A DNA stretch of 33,229 bases from Clostridiales bacterium. GTDB taxonomy: Bacteria; Bacillota; Clostridia; Christensenellales; Aristaeellaceae. Location of the stretch: contig SVGK01000004.1 of assembly GCA_015056395.1 (NCBI GenBank), positions 1-33,229 of the forward strand. Direction: 5' to 3'. Shown here in pieces: positions 7,011-15,000 of the stretch. Numbering within the stretch: position 1 is the stretch's first letter; each line of letters begins with the position of its first letter. Position numbers and translations under genes: made by a program. Under the pieces are notes generated by a model. It did no database searches and had not been told where the DNA came from. It was given only the letters and a program-made list of their open reading frames with translations.

Positions 7011-7583
7011 GTGAATTTCTGGATGATCGCCACGATCGTGCTGGCGCTTGCGTGCATCGTGCTCGCGATATTGTGGATACAGGAGCAGCGCAGCGGCGAA
7101 CTGCACGCGCGCCAGCTCGAGAACGAACGCCGCGCCAGCGAGCGCAGCCTCACGCGCCTGAAGAGCGACCAGGCGCGCCGCGCCGAGGAGATGGCGCTGC
7201 TGCGCCGCGAGCTGGAGATACTGCGCGACCGCGTGCGCTGGCTCGAGAAGGACGTGTCCGAGCGCGCGGAGCGCTACCGCACGGCGGTCGAGCGCGGCCA
7301 GCGCGAGGAGAAGCGCCGCATGGCGGCCGAGCGCGACCTGAGCGCCGTCCGTATGCGCGAGGACCAGCTCGAGAAGCAGCGCACCATGCTCACGCACGAG
7401 CGCGAATCGCTGCTGAGCGAGCGCACCGAGATGGAGCGCTTCTATTCGGACCTTCTGCGCGAAAGCGAGGAGACCATCGTGAAGCTGCAGGGCACGCAGG
7501 CCAGGCACACAAAGCGCAAGGCTGAGGTGCTGGAAGACCAGGTGACGCTCGAAGAGGCCATGGGGCAGCCGCCCGTTCAGTGA
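7011..7583 (+). CDS. Membrane-anchored coiled-coil protein, function unknown
   Basis: A 190-residue protein with an N-terminal membrane anchor (FWMIATIVLALACIVLAILWI, about residues 3-23) followed by an almost uninterrupted, highly charged coiled coil from residue 25 to 165, rich in Arg, Glu and Leu (for example RRELEILRDRVRWLEKDVSERAERY). It resembles cell-envelope or division scaffolds of the RmuC, EzrA or GpsB type only in general build; no specific family is recognised. The start is the GTG at 7011, because GGAGGA (6998-7003) lies 7 nt upstream; the ATG at 6996 overlaps that site. It has its own promoter at 6941-6969. The gene converges on the EF-G-like gene, with a shared hairpin at 7613-7641 between them. 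Confidence 0.75.
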   Translation: MNFWMIATIVLALACIVLAILWIQEQRSGELHARQLENERRASERSLTRLKSDQARRAEEMALLRRELEILRDRVRWLEKDVSERAERYRTAVERGQREEKRRMAAERDLSAVRMREDQLEKQRTMLTHERESLLSERTEMERFYSDLLRESEETIVKLQGTQARHTKRKAEVLEDQVTLEEAMGQPPVQ

Positions 7584-7612
7584 ACGCCCTCTGCGGAGCC
7601 TCATGATTTTGA

Positions 7613-7641
7613 CAGCCCCGGCGCAATGCTCGCCGGGGCTG
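7613..7641. terminator. Bidirectional hairpin between convergent genes, no U-tract
   Basis: An 11-bp perfect GC-rich stem (7613-7623 with 7631-7641) with a 7-nt loop sits between the end of the coiled-coil gene (7583) and the end of the EF-G-like gene (7661). Neither side has a T-run. Position and symmetry suggest a shared terminator or 3'-end protecting hairpin. Confidence 0.55.
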
Positions 7642-7660
7642 CCGTATTCATGTCCTTAGA

Positions 7661-9742
7661 TCAATCGTCGTCCTCGTCCTCGCGCTTGTAGGCCTCGATG
7701 ACCTTCTTCGCATCGGCGGCGGGAACTTCTTCATAGCGCTCGAAGCGCATCGTGAACGAGCCGCGCGCCTGCGTCATGGAGCGCAGGTCCGTGGCGTACT
7801 TGAACATCTCGCTCAGCGGCGCCTCTGCGGTGACGCGCTGCTGGTCGCCGACCTTGTCCATGCCCATGATGCGGCCGCGGCGCTTGTTCATGTCGCCGAT
7901 CACGTCGCCCATGTACTGGTCCGGCACGTCCACTTCAACGTGGTAGATGGGCTCAAGCAGCACGGGGTTCGCGCCGGTCAGCTGCTTGAACGCCAGGCGG
8001 GCCGCGGTCTTGAACGCCATTTCAGACGAGTCGACCGGGTGATAGGAGCCGTCGTACAGCTCCGCCGTCAGGCCGACCACCGGGAAGCCTGCCAGCACGC
8101 CGTGCTTGATGTTGTCGATCAGGCCCTTTTCGACCGCGGGGATGAAGTTGCGCGGGACGGTGCCGCCCACGACGGAATCCACAAAGTGGAACTCGGTGTC
8201 GGAGGGATCGGCGTTCGGGCGGAACTTGATCTTGACATCGCCGAACTGGCCGTGGCCGCCGGACTGCTTCTTGTGGCGTCCCTGCACGTCGATGGGCTTG
8301 CGGATGGACTCGCGGTACGGGATCTTGGGATCCTGCAGGTTGCACTCGACCTTGAACTTGGAGGCGAGCTTGGCGGCGATGACGTCGATGTGCATCTCGC
8401 CCAGGCCGGACAGCACGCTCTCGGCGGTCTCGACGTTCTTCTCGAGCTTGATGGTGGGATCTTCTTCCATCAGGCGGTTCAGGCCGGAGAATATCTTGTC
8501 TTCCTCGCCCGCCTTCTTGGCGTACACCGCCTTGGAGATGCAGGGGGCCGGGAAGTCCATGTCGGGATACTGTATCGGGTTGTTCGCGTCGCACAGGGTG
8601 TTGCCCGTGGCGACGGACTGCAGCTTGGCCAGCGCGCACAGGTCGCCCGCGCACACCTTCTGGGTGGTGGACTGCTGCTTGCCCTTGAGGAAGTATATGC
8701 TGCCGGGCTTCTCGGACTTCTCCGCGTTGACGTTGTACAGCGTGGTGGAGGCGTCCAGCGTGCCGGACATGACCTTGATCAGGCTCAGCTTGCCCACGAA
8801 CGGGTCGGCCATGGTCTTGAACACGCGCGCGGAGAAGGGCTGGTCGTCGGCGCAGGTGCGCTCGGCGGCGTCGCCGGTCTTCGGGTCGGTGCCTTCCGTG
8901 ACCTTGCCGGCCGGGGAGGGCATCAGGTCGATGATGTTGTCCAGCAGCTTCGCCATGCCTATGCGGGTCAGCGAAGAGCAGCACACGACGGGCACGACGG
9001 AGCCGTCCTCGATGCCCTTGCGCAGGCCGTGCATCATCTCGTCGAAGGAGAGCTCGCCTTCTTCGAAGTACTTCTCCATGAGCTCGTCCTCGGCGCCGGC
9101 GGCCGCTTCCATGATGGCTTCGCGCGCCGCCTCGACCTCGTCAGCCAGATCCGCGGGGATGTCGATGGCCTTCAGGTTCTTGCCCTCGCCCACGAACGCC
9201 TTGTTCTCCAGCACGCAGACCACGCCGGTGAACTTGCCGTTTTCGACGATCGGCACCTCGATGGGCGCGATGTGGCTGCCGTACTTGTCGGTGATGGAGG
9301 TGAGCGCCTTCTGGAAGTTGGCGTTCTCCTGGTCCATCTTGGTGACGACGATCATGCGGGAGGACTGGGTCTTGTCGCACATGGCCCACGCCTTTTCCGC
9401 GCCCACGTCCAGGCCGGAGACCGCGCCGACGGTGATCAGCGCGCCTTCGCACACGGTCATGGGGCCGACCTGCTCGCCCGCAAAGTCAAAGTAGCCGGGG
9501 ATGTCGACTAAGTTGACCTTGGTGTTCTTCCACTCCAGCGGCGCCATGGCGGCGGAGAGGGAGATATGGCGCTTGGTCTCTTCAGCCTCGTAGTCCATGG
9601 TGGCTGCGCCATCCTCCACACGGCCCTGGCGGTCGATCGCGCCGGCGGTGAACAGAAGCGCCTCCGCCAGCGTGGTCTTGCCTACGCTGCCGTGGCCCAC
9701 GATGGTCAGGTTGCGGATGTTGCGGGCCTGATAATCTTTCAT
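7661..9742 (-). CDS. Elongation factor G-like GTPase (EF-G paralogue, type 2)
   Basis: A 693-residue translational GTPase with the full EF-G domain order (G, II, III, IV, V); the C-terminal part includes YRESIRKPIDVQGRHKKQSGGHGQFGDVKIKF and MGMDKVGDQQRVTAEAPLSEMFKYATDLRSMTQARGSF. It differs from canonical EF-G at key positions: the P-loop is GHGSVGKTT (16-24) instead of AHIDAGKTT, switch II is DIPGYFDF (80-87) with Tyr84 where the catalytic His normally sits, and the guanine motif is TKMD (134-137) rather than NKMD. These changes fit the EF-G-like subfamily that accompanies true EF-G in many Clostridia, so it is probably a specialised paralogue (ribosome rescue, recycling or stress) and not the housekeeping fusA. 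No rpsL, rpsG or tufA is adjacent. AGGAGGAATTCCC precedes the ATG. Confidence is high for family, low for role. Confidence 0.88.
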   Translation of the reverse strand: MKDYQARNIRNLTIVGHGSVGKTTLAEALLFTAGAIDRQGRVEDGAATMDYEAEETKRHISLSAAMAPLEWKNTKVNLVDIPGYFDFAGEQVGPMTVCEGALITVGAVSGLDVGAEKAWAMCDKTQSSRMIVVTKMDQENANFQKALTSITDKYGSHIAPIEVPIVENGKFTGVVCVLENKAFVGEGKNLKAIDIPADLADEVEAAREAIMEAAAGAEDELMEKYFEEGELSFDEMMHGLRKGIEDGSVVPVVCCSSLTRIGMAKLLDNIIDLMPSPAGKVTEGTDPKTGDAAERTCADDQPFSARVFKTMADPFVGKLSLIKVMSGTLDASTTLYNVNAEKSEKPGSIYFLKGKQQSTTQKVCAGDLCALAKLQSVATGNTLCDANNPIQYPDMDFPAPCISKAVYAKKAGEEDKIFSGLNRLMEEDPTIKLEKNVETAESVLSGLGEMHIDVIAAKLASKFKVECNLQDPKIPYRESIRKPIDVQGRHKKQSGGHGQFGDVKIKFRPNADPSDTEFHFVDSVVGGTVPRNFIPAVEKGLIDNIKHGVLAGFPVVGLTAELYDGSYHPVDSSEMAFKTAARLAFKQLTGANPVLLEPIYHVEVDVPDQYMGDVIGDMNKRRGRIMGMDKVGDQQRVTAEAPLSEMFKYATDLRSMTQARGSFTMRFERYEEVPAADAKKVIEAYKREDEDDD

Positions 9743-9836
9743 GGGAATTCCTCCTGTAGTGTATTGTCCTGCACGTTTCGTTTGAATGCAGCTTTACGGC
9801 CAAAGGCAAAACTGCCTTCCATACCATAGTATACCC

Positions 9837-9865
9837 ATTGTAACAGAAATCCGCCGATTTGAAAA
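9837..9865 (-). promoter_or_regulatory. Probable promoter of the EF-G-like gene
   Basis: On the minus strand TTTTCA (9860-9865) and TACAAT (9837-9842) are 17 nt apart, about 95 nt upstream of the start codon. A second -10-like TATACT lies just downstream without a good -35 box. Confidence 0.45.
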
Positions 9866-9967
9866 GACCTTTTTTCAAAAATGGATTTCTGAAATGCAAG
9901 TGTCCATGAAATTTAACCTGTGTCGATATGCGGGCGTATGCATGTCATGCGAACCATAAGAGAAAGA

Positions 9968-9996
9968 TTGACTAAGAACTAAAGAAGGATTATAAT
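9968..9996 (+). promoter_or_regulatory. Strong orphan promoter
   Basis: TTGACT (9968-9973) and TATAAT (9991-9996) are separated by exactly 17 nt. Downstream lies an AAGGTGAG ribosome-binding-like site and an ATG at 10011 that opens only 18 codons and runs through the first palindrome. No real gene follows until dprA at 10862. The promoter may drive an RNA that includes structured element A, or be the remains of a gene lost to repeat insertion. Confidence 0.6.
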
Positions 9997-10029
9997 TGTA
10001 AGGTGAGATCATGGGCGCTGCGACCGGGC

Positions 10030-10056
10030 GGACGCCATTAATGGCGTCCCTACGGG
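10030..10056 (+). repeat. CTACGG-tagged palindrome, copy 1
   Basis: A perfect 20-bp palindrome (GGACGCCATTAATGGCGTCC, 10030-10049) followed by the CTACGG tag that marks this repeat family. Orientation plus (tag on the right). Confidence 0.8.
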
Positions 10057-10141
10057 AGGACGGATAGTCGTTCGCCGATCGTTTACGCACAGTTGCGTTT
10101 CATTGGACGTTGCAAAAGAAGTGATCGGCCTGCGGTCGCGC

Positions 10142-10169
10142 CGTAGGGGCGCCGCTTGTCGCGCCCCCG
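10142..10169 (-). repeat. CTACGG-tagged palindrome, copy 2 (reverse orientation, variant core)
   Basis: CCGTAG followed by GGGGCG and, after a short spacer, CGCCCC. The tag lies on the left, so the unit is inverted relative to copy 1, and the arm sequence differs while the palindromic form is kept. Confidence 0.6.
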
Positions 10170-10261
10170 TTCAGCCATGTGAACGCCGCAGCGGCGGATA
10201 GCCGTTCGTCGATGGCGGACAATACTGTGGTATGGACAGTGGTGCAATAAGCATAGTACCC

Positions 10262-10504
10262 CGACCGGCCGCCATCCTTGACGAACCTCCTCCTGTCTGC
10301 TTGTAAGGGTTCACGGCGACGGGTGAGAGGTTGGAAACGGGACCTTCTCCCGCCGCCGTGGACTTAAGTTTAGCAGACAGGAGGAGAACCCTCAAGGACG
10401 CTTCGCGCCGCGCCTGCGGCGCGGTGGCTGGGACAGTGCGTGATCCAATGGGTCACGTCAGCTCGGGAATCAAGGTTGGAAACAGTGGGTAACTTGAGGT
10501 CACG
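10262..10504 (+). repeat. Structured element, copy A (putative structured RNA or hairpin element)
   Basis: A 243-bp sequence with clear similarity, in reverse orientation, to 32129-32364. Its outer stem is a perfect 15-bp pair (10287-10301 with 10372-10386). Inside is a second stem (10312-10323 with 10349-10360, 11 of 12 pairs). Two smaller hairpins follow: 7 bp with a 4-nt loop (10405-10411 with 10416-10422) and 7 bp with an AAT loop (10440-10446 with 10450-10456). Copy B keeps all four stems with different bases in several pairs. No coding frame is conserved between the copies. It could be a non-coding RNA or a non-autonomous mobile hairpin; no Rfam family is recognised from memory. Confidence 0.75.
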
Positions 10505-10508
10505 TCGC

Positions 10509-10536
10509 GGAGGCGGCGTCGACAAGACGCCGCTCC
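10509..10536. repeat. GC-rich inverted repeat next to element A
   Basis: GGAG plus CGGCGTC (10514-10520) pairs with GACGCCG (10526-10532) plus CTCC around a GACAA loop. The arms resemble the GGCGGCGT variant of the CTACGG-tagged palindromes, but the tag itself is missing. Confidence 0.5.
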
Positions 10537-10643
10537 GGTCGAGGTCTGTGCGCAACGATACCGTGGGATGAGCCGTTTGTGATCCATCTGTCACACTGTT
10601 TGCTGACAATCACCGATCGTTTTCACACATCCGCTGAACGGGC

Positions 10644-10669
10644 GGACGCCATGAATGGCGTCCCTACGG
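10644..10669 (+). repeat. CTACGG-tagged palindrome, copy 3
   Basis: GGACGCCATGAATGGCGTCC (10644-10663) plus CTACGG. It is nearly identical to copy 1 with one asymmetric central base, and its core is identical to the copy at 29129. Confidence 0.8.
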
Positions 10670-10756
10670 CATATCAGTCGACTTTATCGGGGTTTTGCAC
10701 GCATCGGAGCGTACACCGTGAATGCCCTCCCGACGTGACTTCAATTCGTCCGGCCA

Positions 10757-10847
10757 TCAACTGTTAACTGTTAATTGTTAATTGTTAACTGCTCTCCGTC
10801 AACTGTCCAACTCAAACTCCTAACTCCTAACTCCTAACTCCTAACTC
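10757..10847. repeat. Degenerate heptanucleotide array A (13 units)
   Basis: Ninety-one bases form exactly 13 consecutive 7-mers in one unbroken register. Units change along the array from the ttaactg/ttaattg type to the ctaactc type, passing through dissimilar units such as ctctccg, yet the 7-nt phase never slips. It ends 2 nt before the ribosome binding site of dprA. Confidence 0.8.
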
Positions 10848-10861
10848 ACCCGGAGGTCCCC

Positions 10862-11962
10862 ATGCCCTACACCGAAACAGAGCTCTACTGGATCTGGCTT
10901 TCCAACGTCGAAGGCATTGGCCTGAAGCGCTTCTACCAGCTGCTGACCATATTCGAGGACCCGCGCGCCGTGTGGGACAACGTGGGCGCGCCCGAGCTGC
11001 GCTTTCTGGGCAGGAAGACATGGGACAGCCTGCGCGCCGCGCGCAGCGAGGAGAACGTCGACAGGCTGCTCAAGGCGCTCGAACGCGCCGGATGCCGCGC
11101 GCTCACGCGCGTGAGCGCGGACTACCCCGGGCGTCTGGCGGAGATCTACGATCCGCCCGCCACGCTGTACGTGCGCGGCAGCAGCCCGTTGGACGACGAG
11201 CGCATGTTCGGCGTGGTGGGCTCGCGGCGCTGCACGCGCGACGGACAGCGCGCCGCGCGCGAGATCGCGCGGGGACTTGCGCGCAACGGCGTCACCGTGG
11301 TATCGGGACTGGCGCGCGGCACCGACACCTGCGCGCACGAGGGCGCGCTCGAGGGCGAGGGGCGCACGATCGCCGCGCTGGGCTCGGGCGTGGACGTGAT
11401 CTATCCGCCGGAGAACGCGGACCTGGCGGAACGCATACTGGACGCAGGCGGCGCGCTGATCAGCGAATACCCGCCCGGCACGCAGCCGCTGCAGGGGCAC
11501 TTCCCCGCGCGCAACCGCATCATATCCGGCCTCACGCAGGGCACGCTGATCGTCGAAGGCGCGAAGGGCTCCGGCGCGATGATCACGGTCAACTGCGCGC
11601 TGGACCAGGGGCGCGACGTGTTCGCCGTGCCCGGCTCGATCTACTCGCCCCAAAGCGCCATGCCCAACAGGCTGATCGTCGACGGCGCCGTGCCGGTGCT
11701 GTCCGAGTGGGAGATACTGAGCCACTACCGCTGGGCGGAGCCGCCCGCGCAGGCGCCCGCGCCGGATATGACCGCACAGTTAGACGACGCGGAGAGGGCC
11801 ATCGTCGAACCGCTGCTTGCGCAGGAACTCACGTTCGAAGAGCTGCGCGCCGAGACGGGCCTGGCCCCCGGCACGCTGAACGCGCGGCTGACGCTGTTAG
11901 AGCTGCGCGGCATCGTGCTCAAGGTGCCCGGCGGCATGTACAGGGCGTATCTCGGGCGATGA
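10862..11962 (+). CDS. dprA: DNA processing protein DprA (Smf)
   Basis: A 366-residue protein that in other bacteria loads RecA onto incoming single-stranded DNA during transformation. The N-terminal region (residues 1-60) is helical and SAM-like. The Rossmann-type domain (about 70-280) shows the family motifs FGVVGSRRCTRDGQ, GLARGTDTCAHEGAL, ALGSGVDVIYPPEN and FPARNRIISGLTQGTLIVEGAKGSGAM. The C-terminus (ERAIVEPLLAQELTFEELRAETGLAPGTLNARLTLLELRGIV) is the winged-helix DprA_WH domain. Length is normal. GGAGG lies 6 nt before the ATG and heptad array A ends right before that site. No other competence gene is in the window. The next gene follows after 110 nt and has a possible promoter of its own. 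Confidence 0.95.
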   Translation: MPYTETELYWIWLSNVEGIGLKRFYQLLTIFEDPRAVWDNVGAPELRFLGRKTWDSLRAARSEENVDRLLKALERAGCRALTRVSADYPGRLAEIYDPPATLYVRGSSPLDDERMFGVVGSRRCTRDGQRAAREIARGLARNGVTVVSGLARGTDTCAHEGALEGEGRTIAALGSGVDVIYPPENADLAERILDAGGALISEYPPGTQPLQGHFPARNRIISGLTQGTLIVEGAKGSGAMITVNCALDQGRDVFAVPGSIYSPQSAMPNRLIVDGAVPVLSEWEILSHYRWAEPPAQAPAPDMTAQLDDAERAIVEPLLAQELTFEELRAETGLAPGTLNARLTLLELRGIVLKVPGGMYRAYLGR

Positions 11963-12007
11963 CGCGCCGACAGACGCGCATTCCTTGCAAAAATACGCGC
12001 CGCCCTA

Positions 12008-12036
12008 TTGCATTGCGGGGCGGTATGCGTTATCAT
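12008..12036 (+). promoter_or_regulatory. Possible promoter of the M16C peptidase gene
   Basis: TTGCAT (12008-12013) and TATCAT (12031-12036) are 17 nt apart, 36 nt before the start codon. An imperfect GC hairpin (12000-12005 with 12018-12023) lies across the spacer and could instead terminate dprA transcripts. The -35 match is weak. Confidence 0.4.
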
Positions 12037-12072
12037 TCATTCGTTACACTCGATCAAATTCAGGAGGTTCCC

Positions 12073-15000
12073 ATGAGACGCATACTTTCCATACTGCTGA
12101 TACTTGCGCTGCTGCCCGTTTCGGCCCTTGCGGCGGACGACCCCAAAGCGCTTCCCGCCGTCGGCGACGTCGTGGAGGGCTTCAAGGTGGTCGACTCGCG
12201 CGACTTCCCGCTGATCGGCGGCACGGCCGTGCTGTTCGAGCACGAGCGCACGGGCGCTCTTCTGATGTATCTGGCCAACGAGGACACGGACCGCGCGTTC
12301 GACCTGACGTTTCGGACGCAGCCCATCGACAACACGGGCCTTCCGCACGTGTTCGAGCATTCGACATTGGACGGCTCGGAGAAGTATCCTTCCAAGGCGC
12401 TGTTCTTCAACCTGTCCAGCCAGACCTACAACACGTTCATGAACGCCATGACGCTGCCCACGATGACGACCTATCCCGTGGCCAGCCTTTCCGAGGCGCA
12501 GCTGCTCAAATATGCCGACTACTACACGGACAGCTGCCTGAATCCCGTCATCATGGATGACGAGAGCATATTCCGCGAGGAGGCGTGGCGCTACCGCCTG
12601 CCCGACATGGACGGCGAGCTGACCATCGAGGGCACCGTCTACTCCGAGATGCTGGGCGCGATCACGCTGGAGCGCGCCGCGAACATCAACCTGATGGGCA
12701 CGGCGTTCCCCGGCAGCGTCGCGGCCAACGACCACGGCGGGCTTCCGGAGGACATCCCCTCGATGACGTTCGAGTCCCTGTGCGCCTATCACGACCTGTA
12801 CTACCATCCCTCCAACCTGATCGCCTATCTCTACGGCGACTTCGAGGACTACGCCGCGTTCCTCAGGCTGCTGGACCGCGCGTTCGAGCCGTTCGAAAGG
12901 CGCGACTTCACATTCGAAGACGCCGGCTATACCCCGCTTACGGAGTCCGTCGAGGCGGAATACGGCTTCCCGGTCGAGGCCGGCTCCGACACGGCCAACG
13001 CCTCCGCGGTCCACTACGCCTATGTCTGTCCCGGCCTCAACAGGGACCGCGAGGCCGAGCGCACCGTCAACCTGCTGATGAACCTGTTCTCGTCCAGCGC
13101 CTCCAGGCTCATGCAGAACCTCGAGAAGGCGCTGCCCAAGGCGACGTTCAGCGTGGGCTTCGACATGACCGGGCCTGAAGACCTGGTGCTGTTCGTCGCG
13201 GAGAACGTCGACAGGGAGGACGCCGCGCTGTTCAAGCAGACCGTGGATGAAAGCATCGCCCAGACCCTCGAGGAGGGCTTCCCGCAGGACATCGTCGACG
13301 GCATCACCGCCTCGATCGAGCTCTCGACCGCGCTGCTGATGGAGAACTCCGGCGTTGGCGTCAACATGATCGAGAGCGTCGCCTATGAGTACGTGAACTC
13401 CGGCGACCCCTACTGCTACATGGATTATGTCGAGGGACTGGATACCATCGACGAGCTGAACGCGCAGGGCGCGTACCGGGAGGCGATCGCCGCCTGGCTT
13501 GCCCCCGACCAGATCACGGCGCTGGCCGTCACGTATCCCGTGCCCGGGCTCAAGGAAGAGAACGACGCCGCGCTCAGGGAACGGCTGGCGCAGGTCAAGG
13601 CCGACATGACGGAGGAGGAGCTCCAGGCCATCATCGACAGGAGCAATGCGACCGAGGCCGAGCCCGACGACGCGGCGAAATACATATCGGAGCTGCAGGC
13701 GGTCACCGTGGAGAGCCTGCCCGAGGAGGTGCGCGAATACGCGCTGAGCGACGAGACCGGCGAGGACGGCGTGCGCCGCCTGAACGTCGAGGCCGCCGTG
13801 GACGGCATAGGGCGCACGGACGTCTGGCTGGACGGCGCGGGCTTCACGGAGGAGGAGCTGCTGTGGCTGCATCTGTTCACATCCGTGCTGGGCGAGATGG
13901 ACACGGACGCGCACACGCGCGACGAGCTGGACGCGCTGGTCGAACGGTACTTCTACGACACGGTGCTGCGCATGTCGATATTAGGGCGCGACGAAACGTG
14001 CCACGTGTGCCTGCGCCTCGGCTGGATCGCGCGCGAGGAGGATCTCGAGGCCGGCTACGACCTGATGTATGAGCTGCTGTACGGCACGGACCTCACGGAC
14101 GTCGAGCGCCTCAAGGAGCTGGTCGGCGAAGAGCGCGCCTCGCTCAAGTCCTCGTTCAAGTCCATGCCCTATTCCATAGGCCTCTATCGCGGGCTGGCGC
14201 GCTACGACAGGGGCTCGCTGATCTCGGACCACTACAACTACTTAGACTATTACGAGTTCCTGGGCGAGGCGGAGCGCATGCTCGAAGAAGAGCCCGAGCG
14301 CGTCGTGGAGAAGCTCGAGCACATACAGGCCTCGCTCAACAACCGCGCGAATGCCGTCACCGCCTATGCGGGCACGAAGGAGGGCATCGCGCTGAACCGC
14401 ACGCTCGCGGACGCGTTCCTGGCGAAGCTCGGCGAAGCGCCCGTGGAGGCCGTGGAGCTGGATCTGCCCGTGCCCGCCGACAGCGAGGGCATCATCATAG
14501 ACAGCAACGCGCAGTACAACGGCCATGTGATCGACCTGGAAAGCTGCGGCTTCGAAGAGTATGACGCCGCGCTGAACGTCGTGACCACCGCCGTCTACGA
14601 CGCCTACCTGATCCCGCAGCTGCGCGACCGCTACGGCGCATACGGCGTGCTGCACGCCGCGACCGAGGACAGCCTGTACCTGCTCTCCTACCGCGACCCG
14701 AACGTGGCCGAGACGTTCGCAGTATACGAAGGGCTCGGCGACTTCATGCGCGGTCTCGAAATGGATCAGGACACGCTGGACGGCTACATACTTTCGGCCT
14801 ATGTGGGCTATGCGATGCCCACCGGCGTGCTGAGCGGCGCGCTGGACGCGATTGTGGACGCGCTGACCGAGGAGGACCCGGACAGCACGCTGGAGAACAT
14901 GCGCGCGCTGAAGGCGCTGAAGGTGGAGGACCTGGGCCGCTATGCGGACATGTACGACGCGCTCGTCGAAAACGGCTACAAGGTGACCGTGGGCGGCGCC

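Larger units (their letters stand above)
9743..10861. other. Gene-free repeat island 1 (upstream of dprA)
   Basis: About 1.1 kb without a convincing gene. In order it holds the minus-strand promoter of the EF-G-like gene, a strong orphan plus-strand promoter (9968-9996), a GGACGCC palindrome (10030-10049), a related palindrome in the opposite orientation (10142-10169), structured element copy A (10262-10504), a GC-rich inverted repeat (10509-10536), another GGACGCC palindrome (10644-10663) and a 7-nt-period array (10757-10847) that stops 2 nt before the ribosome binding site of dprA. Short frames here show no recognisable protein. Confidence 0.8.

Noticed and set aside
7940-9511. Long plus-strand frames opposite the EF-G-like gene
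   Set aside because: Shadow of a clearly conserved translational GTPase; no ribosome binding site and no recognisable protein.
10011-10067. An 18-codon gene behind the orphan promoter
   Set aside because: It has a plausible ribosome binding site, but most of its codons are palindrome repeat sequence; no evidence that a peptide is conserved.
10757-10847. CRISPR array or conventional minisatellite
   Set aside because: Units are 7 nt with no spacers and no long identical repeat; no cas gene in the window.
10972-12072. N-terminal extension of the M16C peptidase frame back into dprA
   Set aside because: The extension is an out-of-frame reading of dprA; the signal peptide and AGGAGG site fix the start at 12073.
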